64,000 nucleotides of DNA, taken from Alkaliphilus metalliredigens QYMF. GTDB taxonomy: Bacteria; Bacillota; Clostridia; Peptostreptococcales; Natronincolaceae. How positions within the stretch are numbered: the stretch's first letter is position 1; every line of letters begins with the position of its first letter. Made by a program: the position numbers and the translations under genes. A model generated the notes under the pieces. That model was not told the DNA's origin. It searched no databases and worked only from the letters and a program-made list of their open reading frames with translations. The stretch covers positions 4,321,539 through 4,385,538 of the forward strand of contig NC_009633.1 of assembly GCF_000016985.1 (NCBI RefSeq), written 5' to 3'. Shown piece after piece: positions 25,549-34,111 of this stretch.

Positions 25549-26409
25549 TCATTCACCTTCACTTTGACTTTCACTTTCATCATTTTCTTGATACCCTATG
25601 GACATTCCTTTATTGTGATAGAAGACAAAGTAAAAAGTTTCAATGAATAGTTTAAATAACATAGCGATAACTGTCAATAGAATGACTTGACTGATCATTG
25701 ATGCTCCTGCTACATTTCCTAGACTACTAAAAAAAACAATGCCTTCATCTCTTAATATTCCTAATGGCTCAATGGATGGTGTGGCTCCTAATTTATCGAT
25801 AATACTATTTGAAATAGTAAAGAGTATCTGGAGCAATAATACCATCCAAAAGTGTTTTTTTACAAACTTAAAGCTTCCTGTAATCGCATCCCATGCACTA
25901 GGAAGTTCATCATAAACCAAAATTGTCTCCCAAAATATTAATAGTGTTGCAACCACAATTATTCCAATAGTCAAGATAATTAAACCAAGAATACCCATGA
26001 CAAGCACTATGGGCACGATGATTATTCCCAGCAGACCCCCTAGAAGGATTAACAAAAATGCTCCCCCAAGAATTCGTACAAAAAAAGCCCTAACGCCCTC
26101 TCCAAAGTGATTAAACGTAACCTCTTGAGATCGTACCCCTCTACAAATCATATTGAGCTTACCTGCTTGAATAGCGATTGCTATCAAAAAATAACTCACC
26201 ATCATCAATGCTAGCATTATGAAGGGGAATCCAGCTTGAGATGCACTCCCACCATATTGCACTATATTTCTAGGTGATATAAACAATATGAATCCCGTGG
26301 TGATCAATCCAGTTAAGATCAGTTCCATAAAAATAGTCATGAAAATGATCGGGTTTGATTTGACTACCGTCCCACTTTTTTTGCCATATGCCAATAGCTT
26401 AGAAAACAA
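25549..26409 (-). CDS. Multi-pass membrane protein of unknown function
   Basis: 286 residues with about six hydrophobic stretches, several rich in Gly/Ile/Val (IMALASMMVSYFLIAIAIQA-like region, LLGIIIVPIVLVMGILGLII). FWETILVYDELPSAWDAITGSFK resembles the soluble loop before the final helices in glycerophosphodiesterase-membrane-domain and DUF975-like proteins. The C-terminus is acidic (ENDESESQSEGE). A TTG eight bases after AAAGGAG fits better than a GTG that touches the site. No partner genes; function unknown. Confidence 0.65.
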   Translation of the reverse strand: MFSKLLAYGKKSGTVVKSNPIIFMTIFMELILTGLITTGFILFISPRNIVQYGGSASQAGFPFIMLALMMVSYFLIAIAIQAGKLNMICRGVRSQEVTFNHFGEGVRAFFVRILGGAFLLILLGGLLGIIIVPIVLVMGILGLIILTIGIIVVATLLIFWETILVYDELPSAWDAITGSFKFVKKHFWMVLLLQILFTISNSIIDKLGATPSIEPLGILRDEGIVFFSSLGNVAGASMISQVILLTVIAMLFKLFIETFYFVFYHNKGMSIGYQENDESESQSEGE

Positions 26410-26533
26410 TTCAACCACTCCTTTATATTAGATTTCTATTTATCTTTATCAAACTCCTTTTCTTATGTATTGTTAGAACCCTCATTTTATGTTCCTTATC
26501 TGCTCTACTTTTTTCATCAATCAATTGTTATCA

Positions 26534-26562
26534 TTGCTAAATGAGTCATAAAAGGGTAATAT
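26534..26562 (+). promoter_or_regulatory. Sigma-A promoter of the YgjV-GNAT gene
   Basis: TTGCTA (26534-26539), 17 bases, TAATAT (26557-26562), about 40 bases before the start codon. Confidence 0.55.
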
Positions 26563-26603
26563 ATAAAATGGACAAAAAATGATTATAAAACGGAGGAAAA
26601 CAA

Positions 26604-27248
26604 ATGAATACAATTAACTGGGTTGAATGGATTGGATATATAGCCTCAACCTTAATACTTATTTCTTTACTCATGACTTCCATTGTCAAATTGAGGTTGA
26701 TCAACTTAGTAGGCGCCCTTATTTTTGCCATATATGGTTTCTTAATTGGTGCAATTCCCGTAGCTATTGCGAATATTGCCATTATCATTATCAATATCTA
26801 TTATTTGACTAAACTCTACGCGCCTGGCAGCACCACAGAATTCTTTAAAGTACTCGCTATTGATAATAATAGTCCTTATTTCAAATACTTTTTGGATTTT
26901 TATGAAACAGACATTTTAAGCTACTTCCCTAATCATTCTATGCAATTTACCCATGATATGATCGGATTTTATGTTTTAAGGGATCTTGTTCCCGCAGGTA
27001 TTTTTATTGGATCCAGATATGATGAAAACACGCTATTAGTTGAACTTGACTTTGCAATCCCCGAATATCGAGATCTAAAGATTGGAAAGTATCTTTATGA
27101 GGAACATGCAAATTACTTTTTAGACTTAGGCTATACTCGTCTCATCAGTCATGTGGCTAGTGAAAAACATACTTCATATTTACACAAGATGGGATTTATG
27201 CAAAGCACCGAGGGCGACGAAACCATTTTTGTTAAGCATCTCCTATAA
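26604..27248 (+). CDS. YgjV-like membrane domain fused to GNAT-type acetyltransferase domain
   Basis: 214 residues. Residues 1-72 form three membrane helices in the pattern of the YgjV family (WVEWIGYIASTLILISLLM, NLVGALIFAIYGFLIGAIPV). Residues 80-214 read as a GNAT fold: LVELDFAIPEYRDLKIGKYL matches the beta4/acetyl-CoA-loop region, and SHVASEKHTSYLHKMGFM the C-terminal helix-strand typical of N-acetyltransferases. The acetyl-CoA loop (RDLKIGKYLYE) is a loose form of the usual Q/R-x-x-G-x-G/A. The start follows GGAGG. Single plus-strand gene with its own promoter. Confidence 0.8.
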   Translation: MNTINWVEWIGYIASTLILISLLMTSIVKLRLINLVGALIFAIYGFLIGAIPVAIANIAIIIINIYYLTKLYAPGSTTEFFKVLAIDNNSPYFKYFLDFYETDILSYFPNHSMQFTHDMIGFYVLRDLVPAGIFIGSRYDENTLLVELDFAIPEYRDLKIGKYLYEEHANYFLDLGYTRLISHVASEKHTSYLHKMGFMQSTEGDETIFVKHLL

Positions 27249-27267
27249 ATTTACAAGAAGTAAAAAA

Positions 27268-27833
27268 GTGGCTAGTGCTTAGTCACATGACAATCTGTGG
27301 ATACGCATGCTGAAGTTTTATACGAGCATCTTTTGTAGTAAAATGCCAATTAACTCCTTTTTGAGATTCATTACGGTTCTGCTCCCATAGATATGCTTTG
27401 GTTTGCAATGTTTCTATATCTGGAATTCTCTTGTTAAGACACTGCCTTGTGAATACACTTAACTCTAACTCCGCTATATTCAACCAGCTACCTCGTATTC
27501 ATAATCGTGTCGTTCGGGTTTGCCAGGTTCTAAGGGGAGAGGGGTACGAGTTTCCTTAATAAGTTGTATAGGCTGTTCATCCATACAAACAAACGCTTCT
27601 GCAATCTGTCTATCAATCCAGTTTGGTCCCTCAGCATTGGCTTTGAGAAGAATGTTTGCATGTTTGATTTTATATGCCGGTGATTTACCTTTACTTATTA
27701 TATCTGTTAGTTCTTGATGTTCTTCATTGGTCAGTTTTACGATATATTTCTTTTTCATGATGTTCCTCTATTTCTTTGGGATTAGTTTACACATATCTTC
27801 TCCAAAGAAGGAGGTTACTAAGCACTAGGTTAC
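27268..27833 (-). mobile_element. IS630-family insertion sequence, internally deleted
   Basis: Terminal inverted repeats share CTAGTGCTTAGT (27272-27283) and its complement (27817-27828), within a wider imperfect match at 27268-27286 and 27814-27833. Between them lie three recognisable transposase pieces in correct order. Full-size relatives are about 1.1 kb, so roughly half is missing. It lies between two transcription units. Confidence 0.8.
27283..27758 (-). pseudogene. IS630 transposase remnant with two internal deletions
   Basis: The N-terminal part (MKKKYIVKLTNEEHQEL, then WIDRQIAEAF) is the IS630 helix-turn-helix start. It continues directly, in frame, into VCMDEQPIQLIKETRTPLPL and ERHDYEYEVAG, which in intact enzymes lies far downstream around the first catalytic Asp of the DDE domain. 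After a stop near 27480, a shifted frame continues WLNIAELELSVFTRQCL to FTTKDARIKLQHAYP, the transposase C-terminus. The helix-turn-helix end, the middle, and the second Asp are missing, so it is inactive. Confidence 0.88.
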
Positions 27834-27864
27834 ATATCAAGGTTCGTTCTCTGCTAAAAATAGC

Positions 27865-27909
27865 AAAACAGAGGAGTTAGCTATCTATTTCAGCTAACTC
27901 TTCTGTTTT
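27865..27909 (-). terminator. Terminator of the CitMHS-AtuA operon
   Basis: 18-bp stem with one wobble (27865-27882 with 27892-27909), then TTTTGCTATTTTT on the minus strand. Confidence 0.85.
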
Positions 27910-28003
27910 ATATATACTTCATTTCAACAATCTCATATTCTTTTATACCTATGACATATCACGCTACTGCCAAAACAATGGTTTGCTACATCATATTTAA
28001 CCT

Positions 28004-28303
28004 TTATATTTCCATTTCAAGCAATGCTGCACTAAGGCTTTTACCGTGCTTATCTAAAGCAAGCGATCTAGTTACTCCGCCACCAAGTGCTTTATCCATC
28101 ACAAAGTTTAAAGCACCTAGTTTAGGAAGTTCATATCGTTTCACTTCTCCATGAACAATATCTTTAAACCATTCTTTTACAACCTTCGTTGTAACCTTTT
28201 CTTCAATCAATCTATAGTCTTCTTCATTAAACACGATTAATGAAACATTGGATATATTTCCTTTATCACCGGTTCTTGAGTGAGCAATCTCTCTTAACTT
28301 CAT
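28004..28303 (-). CDS. AtuA C-terminal-domain protein (stand-alone)
   Basis: 99 residues with HSRTGDKGNISNVSLIVF near the N-terminus and LGGGVTRSLALDKHGKSLSAALL at the end (quoted in part). This is the ferredoxin-like domain normally found at the C-terminus of long AtuA proteins of acyclic terpene catabolism. Here it is a separate gene, one base after the DUF1446 gene. The two proteins probably form one enzyme. The exact reaction is unknown. Confidence 0.83.
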   Translation of the reverse strand: MKLREIAHSRTGDKGNISNVSLIVFNEEDYRLIEEKVTTKVVKEWFKDIVHGEVKRYELPKLGALNFVMDKALGGGVTRSLALDKHGKSLSAALLEMEI

Positions 28304-28304
28304 T

Positions 28305-29660
28305 TTAAGCCTCCTCGTAGTTGACTTCTATCTTAATATCTTCCCGTGGTATAAAAATGGAAGCTATGGAAACTATTTCTTTTACCCCTTGAGTAGCTCC
28401 ACCTCCACCGGCAGGTCCATTAGTATATAAAGCTTCTACTTCATTGCCTATTTTCACTGCATCCATTCGCTCTGCTGTTCTTCCTGAAACCCTTAACCTC
28501 ACTTCTTTGCACACTGATCTTTCACGAATCATAGCATCGCTAATTTGATCTTTATAAAGGGAATTGATACCAATATAATCAATTCTAAACTCTTCTATAT
28601 TTACACCTGTATATTCTAATCTTTTCTTTACGATTTCTCCTGCAAGCTTTGCTCTTTCATAGGCACCACTACCGCCATAACTCATTTCTCCTTCTCCGAT
28701 ATAACAATCCCTATAACCCATGCTTACCTTTAAAGTGTCTGGTTTTTTCTTTCCAGTAGCACCTTTGATTTCTACTCTATCTAGTCCTATCTGTTCCATT
28801 GTAACATCAGAATAATCAGCTATCCCATCAGGCGTTACATAGGCAGTGAGGTCATGGATTTCATAAATTAATTGTTCTTTACAGGTCTGGGTAGTAACAG
28901 TTCCTCCTGATCCATCAACCTTCGTGATGACAACTTCACCATTTTCATTTATCTCAGCTATAGGAAAACCAAGCTTCCAAAGTTCAGGTACATCCTTATA
29001 TCCAGGATCAGCAAAATATCCTCCAGTAATTTGACCAGCACACTCTAGTAAATGGCCTATCATAATACCTTTACCAATCTTTTCATGATCCTCACTATCC
29101 CATCCAAACTCATATAGGATAGGTCCAAGGACCAGAGCTGGGTCTGCTATTCTGCCAGTAACAACGATATCTGCCCCATTTTTCAAAGCCTCTACCACAC
29201 CATCAGCACCTATATAAACATTGGCTGAAATAACTTGATCTTTAATATCCTTTAGCTTTGCATCTAACTCCAGCACATCATAATCCATATATTTATCTAT
29301 CTTATCATAAATATCGTCCCCTAATACCGCCGCTATTTTCAATCCTTTGATACCTTTTTCTTCTGCCATTTTTTTGATAACAATAGCAGCGGATTGAGGA
29401 TTTGCAGCACCCATATTGGTAATCACCTTTACCTTTTTCTCAACACATAATGGCAAAACCTTATCCATGCGATATTCCAAAAGTCCATTATAACCTTTAT
29501 CAGGATTTTTTAGTTTTTCTTCTTGTGCTATGGCAATGGTTCTCTCCGCCAAGCATTCGAAGATAATATAATCTAGATTTCCTTTTTCCATAAGTTCTAC
29601 TGCGGGCTCAAGTCTATCTCCTGCATAGCCTGCTCCAGAGCCGATACGAATTGTTTTCAT
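28305..29660 (-). CDS. AtuA/DUF1446-family protein, N-terminal part as separate gene
   Basis: 451 residues of the acyclic terpene utilisation AtuA (DUF1446) type. It shows RIGSGAGYAGDRLEPAVEL, LDYIIFECLAERT, ITNMGAANPQSAA, DIVVTGRIADPALVLGP and LLECAGQITGGYF, all family marks. Long AtuA proteins carry an additional C-terminal domain, which here is the next gene. Together with a CitMHS transporter and a sigma-54 activator, this looks like a regulated route for a hydroxy- or branched carboxylate; terpene degradation itself is unlikely in this setting. Enzymatic activity not established. Confidence 0.85.
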   Translation of the reverse strand: MKTIRIGSGAGYAGDRLEPAVELMEKGNLDYIIFECLAERTIAIAQEEKLKNPDKGYNGLLEYRMDKVLPLCVEKKVKVITNMGAANPQSAAIVIKKMAEEKGIKGLKIAAVLGDDIYDKIDKYMDYDVLELDAKLKDIKDQVISANVYIGADGVVEALKNGADIVVTGRIADPALVLGPILYEFGWDSEDHEKIGKGIMIGHLLECAGQITGGYFADPGYKDVPELWKLGFPIAEINENGEVVITKVDGSGGTVTTQTCKEQLIYEIHDLTAYVTPDGIADYSDVTMEQIGLDRVEIKGATGKKKPDTLKVSMGYRDCYIGEGEMSYGGSGAYERAKLAGEIVKKRLEYTGVNIEEFRIDYIGINSLYKDQISDAMIRERSVCKEVRLRVSGRTAERMDAVKIGNEVEALYTNGPAGGGGATQGVKEIVSIASIFIPREDIKIEVNYEEA

Positions 29661-29705
29661 TCTGTTGACCTCCTAATATTTTTCAAGTGAAAAGTAGTAT
29701 AGAAA

Positions 29706-31001
29706 CTATAATCTGATACCTCCAACAATTAGTGCTGTTATCAACATAACAATAGTTGTTGCAAAAGCATATGGAATGGTTTTCTTTTGATGCTCACCTA
29801 AATCAACACCTGTAAGGCCTAGAAGCAAGAAAGTTGCTCCAGTAAGTGGGCTTACTGGAAATCCAGTAGTCATTTGTCCCAGTATTGCCGCTCTACCTAC
29901 ATTCACTCCTGCAACACCAAATGCTTCAGCGGATTGTGCAAGTACTGGTAGTACTCCAAAATAGAAGGAGTCTGGATCAAATAATAAGCTTGCAGGCATA
30001 GCTATTATACCAGTAATTACAGGTATAAATCTCCCCATAGATTGTGGAATAATGGCAACTGTGTAGTTTGCCATTTCAGTTATCATTCCAGAGCCTGTCA
30101 TGACACCAATAAATGCTCCAGCAGCAAATAATATACTGGCCATCATAAGAGCGGCTTTTGCATGGGCATCAATTCTCTCTCTTTGCTCTTTTACATTTGG
30201 ATAATTGATTGTTAATGCAATAGCAAAGGCTAACATAAAGATAACATGTGGTGCAAGTATCCCTTTAATAAGAATAAATAAAGTTATTACTATAGTAAAA
30301 ATATTCAATAAAAATAGCTGTGGTCTAGCAAGTCTAGCTTTTTCTTCATTGGCTTCATGATCAATTACAATGCTTTCTGTATCTAAATGTCCAATTCTAT
30401 CTTTTTCTTGCTTTCCCAGACGATAAGCTACAAATAGAACAAAAAGCATTCCTACAGCGAAAGGTATAAGCATTGGATTAAACAACTCGCTCACAGGTAC
30501 ATCAAGTGATGAGGCTGCCCTTAATGTTGGTCCGCCCCAAGGAACCATGTTCATAACACCAACAGATAGTGCTACGATAGTAGCTAAGGTGTGTCTTCTC
30601 ATACCAAGAGCATCGTACAATGGTAGCAATGCTGGTATTGCTATTAGAAACGAAGTAGCTCCTGAACCATCTAGATGAACAATTGCAGCCAATACAACTG
30701 TTCCTATTGCAATTTTTACAGGGTTTTTACCAACTACACCAAGAATCCTATTAACAATTGGCTCAAATGTCCCAGCATCCGTTAATATCCCGAAAAATAG
30801 GATAGCAAAAATAAACATTGTTCCTGTTGGTGCTATGGATCTAATACCATCTGTAATGAAGCCTCCAACTTCAGAAGCAAAGCCCCCGAGAAGAGCCGCT
30901 ATGATTGGAACTACTACTAGAGCTACCACTGGTGATGTTTTTTTAGTCATAATAAGCGCTAATAAGACAACGATTGCAAGAAAACCAAGTAATGCTAACA
31001 T
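29706..31001 (-). CDS. CitMHS-family carboxylate transporter
   Basis: 431-residue membrane protein with about twelve helices. The arrangement matches CitM/CitH metal-citrate and related proton symporters: [54 protein letters not shown] and [20 protein letters not shown]. In the family these import carboxylates, some as metal complexes. It is the first gene of the three-gene sigma-54 operon with the split AtuA pair, so it likely brings in that pathway's substrate. The start lies about 33 bases after the predicted transcription start. Confidence 0.88.
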   Translation of the reverse strand: MLALLGFLAIVVLLALIMTKKTSPVVALVVVPIIAALLGGFASEVGGFITDGIRSIAPTGTMFIFAILFFGILTDAGTFEPIVNRILGVVGKNPVKIAIGTVVLAAIVHLDGSGATSFLIAIPALLPLYDALGMRRHTLATIVALSVGVMNMVPWGGPTLRAASSLDVPVSELFNPMLIPFAVGMLFVLFVAYRLGKQEKDRIGHLDTESIVIDHEANEEKARLARPQLFLLNIFTIVITLFILIKGILAPHVIFMLAFAIALTINYPNVKEQRERIDAHAKAALMMASILFAAGAFIGVMTGSGMITEMANYTVAIIPQSMGRFIPVITGIIAMPASLLFDPDSFYFGVLPVLAQSAEAFGVAGVNVGRAAILGQMTTGFPVSPLTGATFLLLGLTGVDLGEHQKKTIPYAFATTIVMLITALIVGGIRL

Positions 31002-31044
31002 AAAAATACCTCCTAATAATTTATTGTTTTCACTCTATATTAAA

Positions 31045-31060
31045 AGCAAGTTTTATGCCA
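31045..31060 (-). promoter_or_regulatory. Sigma-54 promoter of the CitMHS-AtuA operon
   Basis: The minus strand reads TGGCATAAAACTTGCT. GG and GC have the correct 10-base gap, and the sequence matches the -24/-12 consensus TGGCAC-N5-TTGCW nearly throughout. It lies 44-59 bases before the transporter start codon. Confidence 0.85.
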
Positions 31061-31244
31061 ACAATCGAATTACTGGATTTCCCAACCCACTAATCTTAAA
31101 TTCCATAGGACTTTTTTCTAATAGCATTTTATCTATTACTAAAATTTCAACCTTCTTCTATTTTATGATAATTGTTTTTTCTCCTATTTGATGCCTAAGA
31201 ATTTCCTGTGATTATATTTAACTATTTACACTGACCAATATGAT

Positions 31245-31260
31245 TTCTAATTTTTTAGAA
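31245..31260 (-). promoter_or_regulatory. Putative activator (enhancer) site 1
   Basis: Perfect inverted repeat TTCTAA-N4-TTAGAA, about 195 bases upstream of the sigma-54 promoter. Confidence 0.6.
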
Positions 31261-31412
31261 ACCTCATTAGGCTTTTAAAAATAGTTAATAAAAAGAAGAG
31301 GTAACAATCTTTCCTCTTCATCTACAGACATATACACTTAACCTACGTAATGTCTTTAAATCATAGGTTTAATGGATTATGATTTTTTATCCTTTCCCTT
31401 CTTTATAAACTA

Positions 31413-31428
31413 TTCTAAATTATTAGAA
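31413..31428 (-). promoter_or_regulatory. Putative activator (enhancer) site 2
   Basis: Perfect inverted repeat TTCTAA-N4-TTAGAA, 31 bases centre to centre from site 3, about three helical turns. Confidence 0.6.
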
Positions 31429-31443
31429 ATTTTTTTGACTAAT

Positions 31444-31459
31444 TTCTAGTATTTTAGAA
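31444..31459 (-). promoter_or_regulatory. Putative activator (enhancer) site 3
   Basis: Inverted repeat TTCTAG-N4-TTAGAA (one base off), 23 bases from the activator's stop codon. Confidence 0.55.
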
Positions 31460-31482
31460 ATTTCTCTATTGCTCAACAATCC

Positions 31483-32823
31483 TCATTTTAATTTATTATA
31501 AAGTGTTGCTAAAGAGATTCCTAAAGCTTCAGCAGCTTTTTTCTTACCATCTACGGTGTTTCCATAAATCAACATTGCCTTTTTTATTTCCATAGCTTCA
31601 GTTTCCTTAATGATTTCTTCTAATTTTTTTGGGAGTACAATGTTTTTCTTTATCCCCTCGATTTGTATTATTTTAGGAAGATGTTCTAACTTAATGATAT
31701 TTTCTTCTACCATATGTATTGCAAATTCTATTGCATTCTTTAGTTCTCTTATATTACCTGGCCATTCATAATTTTGGAGTATTCTCATTGCATCATCTGA
31801 AATTTCTACTTGTCTTTCTGTTTTAGTATTCATTTCGTTTAAAAAATGAAGAGCCAACGGCTCTATATCTTTTCTTCTGTAGCGAAGAGGTAGTATGTTG
31901 ATGGGAAAAACCGCAATCCGATAATATAAATCTTCTCTAAATTTATTTTCTTCAACCATATTTTTGAGGTTTTTATTTGAAGCACATATCAGTCTAATGT
32001 CTATAGAAATTTCCTCTAATCCACCTATGCGACGTATAGTATTTTCCTGAAGAGTCCTTAATAATTTTGCTTGAAGTCCATAGTTCATTTCAGAGATTTC
32101 ATCTAGAAATAAAGTTCCTCCATTAGCTACTTCAAATAAACCTATCTTTCCACCTTTTTTTGCCCCAGTAAAAGATCCTTCCTCATAACCAAAGAGCTCA
32201 CTTTCAAGTAAATTACTCTCAAAAGTAGCACAATTAACAGCTATAAAAGGACCATTTTGTCTATTGCTAGCATTATGTATGGCGTTGACATAAAGTTCCT
32301 TACCAGTTCCACTTTCCCCCGTGGTCAATACATTAGAGTTTTTGTTGGCTATTTTTTTAGCTAAGTTTTTAGAATTCATAGAATTTTCATCCACACTAAT
32401 AATATCATCAAAACTATACTTTGCTTTTCCCATTCTTTTCATCCGCTTTTGGAGTTTCTGTATCATTATATTGGATTGATTTAGTGCTTCTGTAAGTTTG
32501 TAAATATCATTTATCTCATTTAGTATAGATATGCCTCCAATAACTTCTCCATTTTCTCTAATAGGTACCATATTAACAAAGTATTCAACTCCATCTACTT
32601 TTCTTGGAATTCTTAAGCGTTGGTTTCCATTCTTAATCACCGATGGCAATTTAGCTCCAGGCCTAATTTCTATCAGAGACTTTCCCAAAATATCTTCTTT
32701 TTCTACCTTTGTAATTCTCGTATAGGAAGGGTTTATATATCGAACAGTGGAATTTTCATCTGCAATAAGGACACCATCATAAAGCGAATCAAATATGATT
32801 TTTTCTGTTTCAGTGATTTGCAT
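31483..32823 (-). CDS. PAS-domain sigma-54-dependent activator
   Basis: Enhancer-binding regulator of 446 residues. An N-terminal PAS domain (about 10-110; GVLIADENSTVRYINPSYTR) senses an unknown signal. A short coiled segment leads to the AAA+ domain with Walker A GESGTGKE, the sigma-54-contact loop as GSFTGA rather than GAFTGA, Walker B GTLFLDEI and an arginine-finger region. A Fis-type helix-turn-helix ends the protein (KKKAAEALGISLATLYNKL). An ATG nine bases after AGGAG is used. It lies immediately upstream of the sigma-54 operon it probably controls. Confidence 0.94.
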   Translation of the reverse strand: MQITETEKIIFDSLYDGVLIADENSTVRYINPSYTRITKVEKEDILGKSLIEIRPGAKLPSVIKNGNQRLRIPRKVDGVEYFVNMVPIRENGEVIGGISILNEINDIYKLTEALNQSNIMIQKLQKRMKRMGKAKYSFDDIISVDENSMNSKNLAKKIANKNSNVLTTGESGTGKELYVNAIHNASNRQNGPFIAVNCATFESNLLESELFGYEEGSFTGAKKGGKIGLFEVANGGTLFLDEISEMNYGLQAKLLRTLQENTIRRIGGLEEISIDIRLICASNKNLKNMVEENKFREDLYYRIAVFPINILPLRYRRKDIEPLALHFLNEMNTKTERQVEISDDAMRILQNYEWPGNIRELKNAIEFAIHMVEENIIKLEHLPKIIQIEGIKKNIVLPKKLEEIIKETEAMEIKKAMLIYGNTVDGKKKAAEALGISLATLYNKLK

Positions 32824-32933
32824 TGCTATCATCTCCTATATGAAGGGTATTGATTACTACATCTTCCTTTTCCTTATTCTATCATAAAAATGGATTTGTC
32901 AGTAATTAGAAAGACTAGTAATGTTTTCAATAA

Positions 32934-33324
32934 ATGTATCCGTCAAATACAGTTCACCTAGGAACTGAACCACGGTCATAATAAAATCATTTCAACAAAT
33001 AGAAGATCCCCCCGATAATCACAGCACAAATTCCAACACCAGTCATACATGGAAGCTTTGCATCCCCTAGCCTTGTGGCTTACTTGATGTATCAAAAGTA
33101 AAATATAACCGTTGAAGAACGGTGCAAAGCACGTGATAAAGAACTAAGGCCCGAATTCGAGGCTTATTTAGCGTGACTTCATCAAATGTCGCCACTAGTT
33201 GTTCCAAAGAGTAAGTGAAGAAAAGCAATTCATTATAATCAAGCAGCAACCATCCTAGTTATTGAGCTAAAATCAGTGCTAGGATTTATTTTTTGTAAAG
33301 GTGTGCTGTATTTGACGGATGCAT
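32934..33324. mobile_element. Insertion-sequence remnant bounded by 26-bp inverted repeats
   Basis: ATGTATCCGTCAAATACAG at 32934 onward recurs inverted at 33299-33324 with three mismatches over 26 bases. Inside is a degenerate IS66 transposase piece. The element is only 391 bases, so most of any original insertion sequence is lost. Confidence 0.6.
33088..33255 (+). pseudogene. IS66-family transposase fragment
   Basis: The plus strand translates NITVEERCKARDKELRPEFE, then AYLA, a stop where Trp is expected, LHQMSPLVVPKSK, another stop, and RKAIHYNQAA. This matches the region of IS66 transposases before the last catalytic residue (typically SPLVVPKSKLGKAIHY). At least two stops and missing ends show it is dead. 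A minus-strand frame across the same bases is a shadow. Confidence 0.75.
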
Positions 33325-33358
33325 ACGACAGAGGAGAATACCCCTCTGCACTCCCCAT

Positions 33359-33426
33359 GTCTAGGAAATTTCAAAGTATAATTTCCTAGACATTAAAAAG
33401 TCCTCTAGAATTTTCTAGGGGACTTT
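33359..33426 (-). terminator. Two hairpins ending the CoA-transferase operon
   Basis: A 14-bp stem (33397-33410 with 33413-33426) followed by TTTTT on the minus strand is the terminator. A second perfect 12-bp stem (33359-33370 with 33380-33391) lies just beyond. Confidence 0.8.
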
Positions 33427-33448
33427 ACTTGTAAAGGCTTTTTCTATT

Positions 33449-34111
33449 CTAGACTAGATCCATCTTCTTCACATTTTCATCAATCACTAATTCGGCTCCT
33501 GTGGCTTCTCTGACCTGATCAATTGTGAATTCTGGATTGATCTCTCTGAGCACAAGTCCTTGTTTGGTCACTTCCATTACGCCCATTTCAGTAATAATAA
33601 TATCTACCTGTTGTATAGCTGTTAGGGGTAATGTACATTGCTTCAATATTTTATGATTGCCCTTAGCTGTATGCTCCATGGCAACAATCACCTTTTTTGC
33701 TCCTACAACCAAGTCCATGGCACCTCCCATTCCTGGAACCATCTTTCCTGGAATCATCCAGTTGGCTAGATTACCCTTTTCATCTACCTGTAAAGCACCT
33801 AATACGGTTGCATCCACGTGTCCTCCACGGATAATCGCAAAAGACATACAACTGTCAAAGAAGGCTCCTCCTTTTTTTATGGTGACAGGCTGCCCTCCTG
33901 CATTGACTACACATGGATCTTCTTGCCCTTCCTGAGGCATGGTTCCTAAACCTACAAAACCATTTTCCGATTGCAGAATAATATCTACCTCATCAGGAAT
34001 ATAATTAGCCACTAAGGTCGGCAATCCAATTCCTAGGTTGACAACATCTCCGTCTTTCATTTCCTTTGCAACACGTTTAGCAATAAACTGTTTTATTAGT
34101 TTTTTATCCAT
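33449..34111 (-). CDS. atoA: Acetate/acetoacetate-type CoA-transferase, beta subunit
   Basis: 220-residue small subunit of a class I CoA-transferase (AtoA/ScoB/CtfB family). The catalytic Glu lies in [11 protein letters not shown], and [13 protein letters not shown] and [10 protein letters not shown]-like glycine motifs fit the family. The enzyme moves CoA between short-chain acids such as acetate, acetoacetate and butyrate, through a glutamyl-CoA intermediate. Its ATG overlaps the alpha-subunit stop by one base. The exact substrate pair cannot be read from sequence. Confidence 0.93.
   Translation of the reverse strand: MDKKLIKQFIAKRVAKEMKDGDVVNLGIGLPTLVANYIPDEVDIILQSENGFVGLGTMPQEGQEDPCVVNAGGQPVTIKKGGAFFDSCMSFAIIRGGHVDATVLGALQVDEKGNLANWMIPGKMVPGMGGAMDLVVGAKKVIVAMEHTAKGNHKILKQCTLPLTAIQQVDIIITEMGVMEVTKQGLVLREINPEFTIDQVREATGAELVIDENVKKMDLV

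Noticed and set aside
25429-25650. Plus-strand frame spanning the TPP aptamer and the thi promoter
   Set aside because: It runs through conserved riboswitch bases and the end of the opposite gene, with no ribosome site.
31200-31482. CRISPR-like or phage-attachment interpretation of the repeated TTCTAA/TTAGAA blocks
   Set aside because: The blocks are short palindromes with uneven spacing and lie upstream of a -24/-12 promoter next to an enhancer-binding protein gene, so regulatory sites explain them better.
33067-33249. Minus-strand frame of 60 residues in the insertion remnant
   Set aside because: The plus strand of the same bases gives a clear IS66 match with stops; the minus frame is its shadow.
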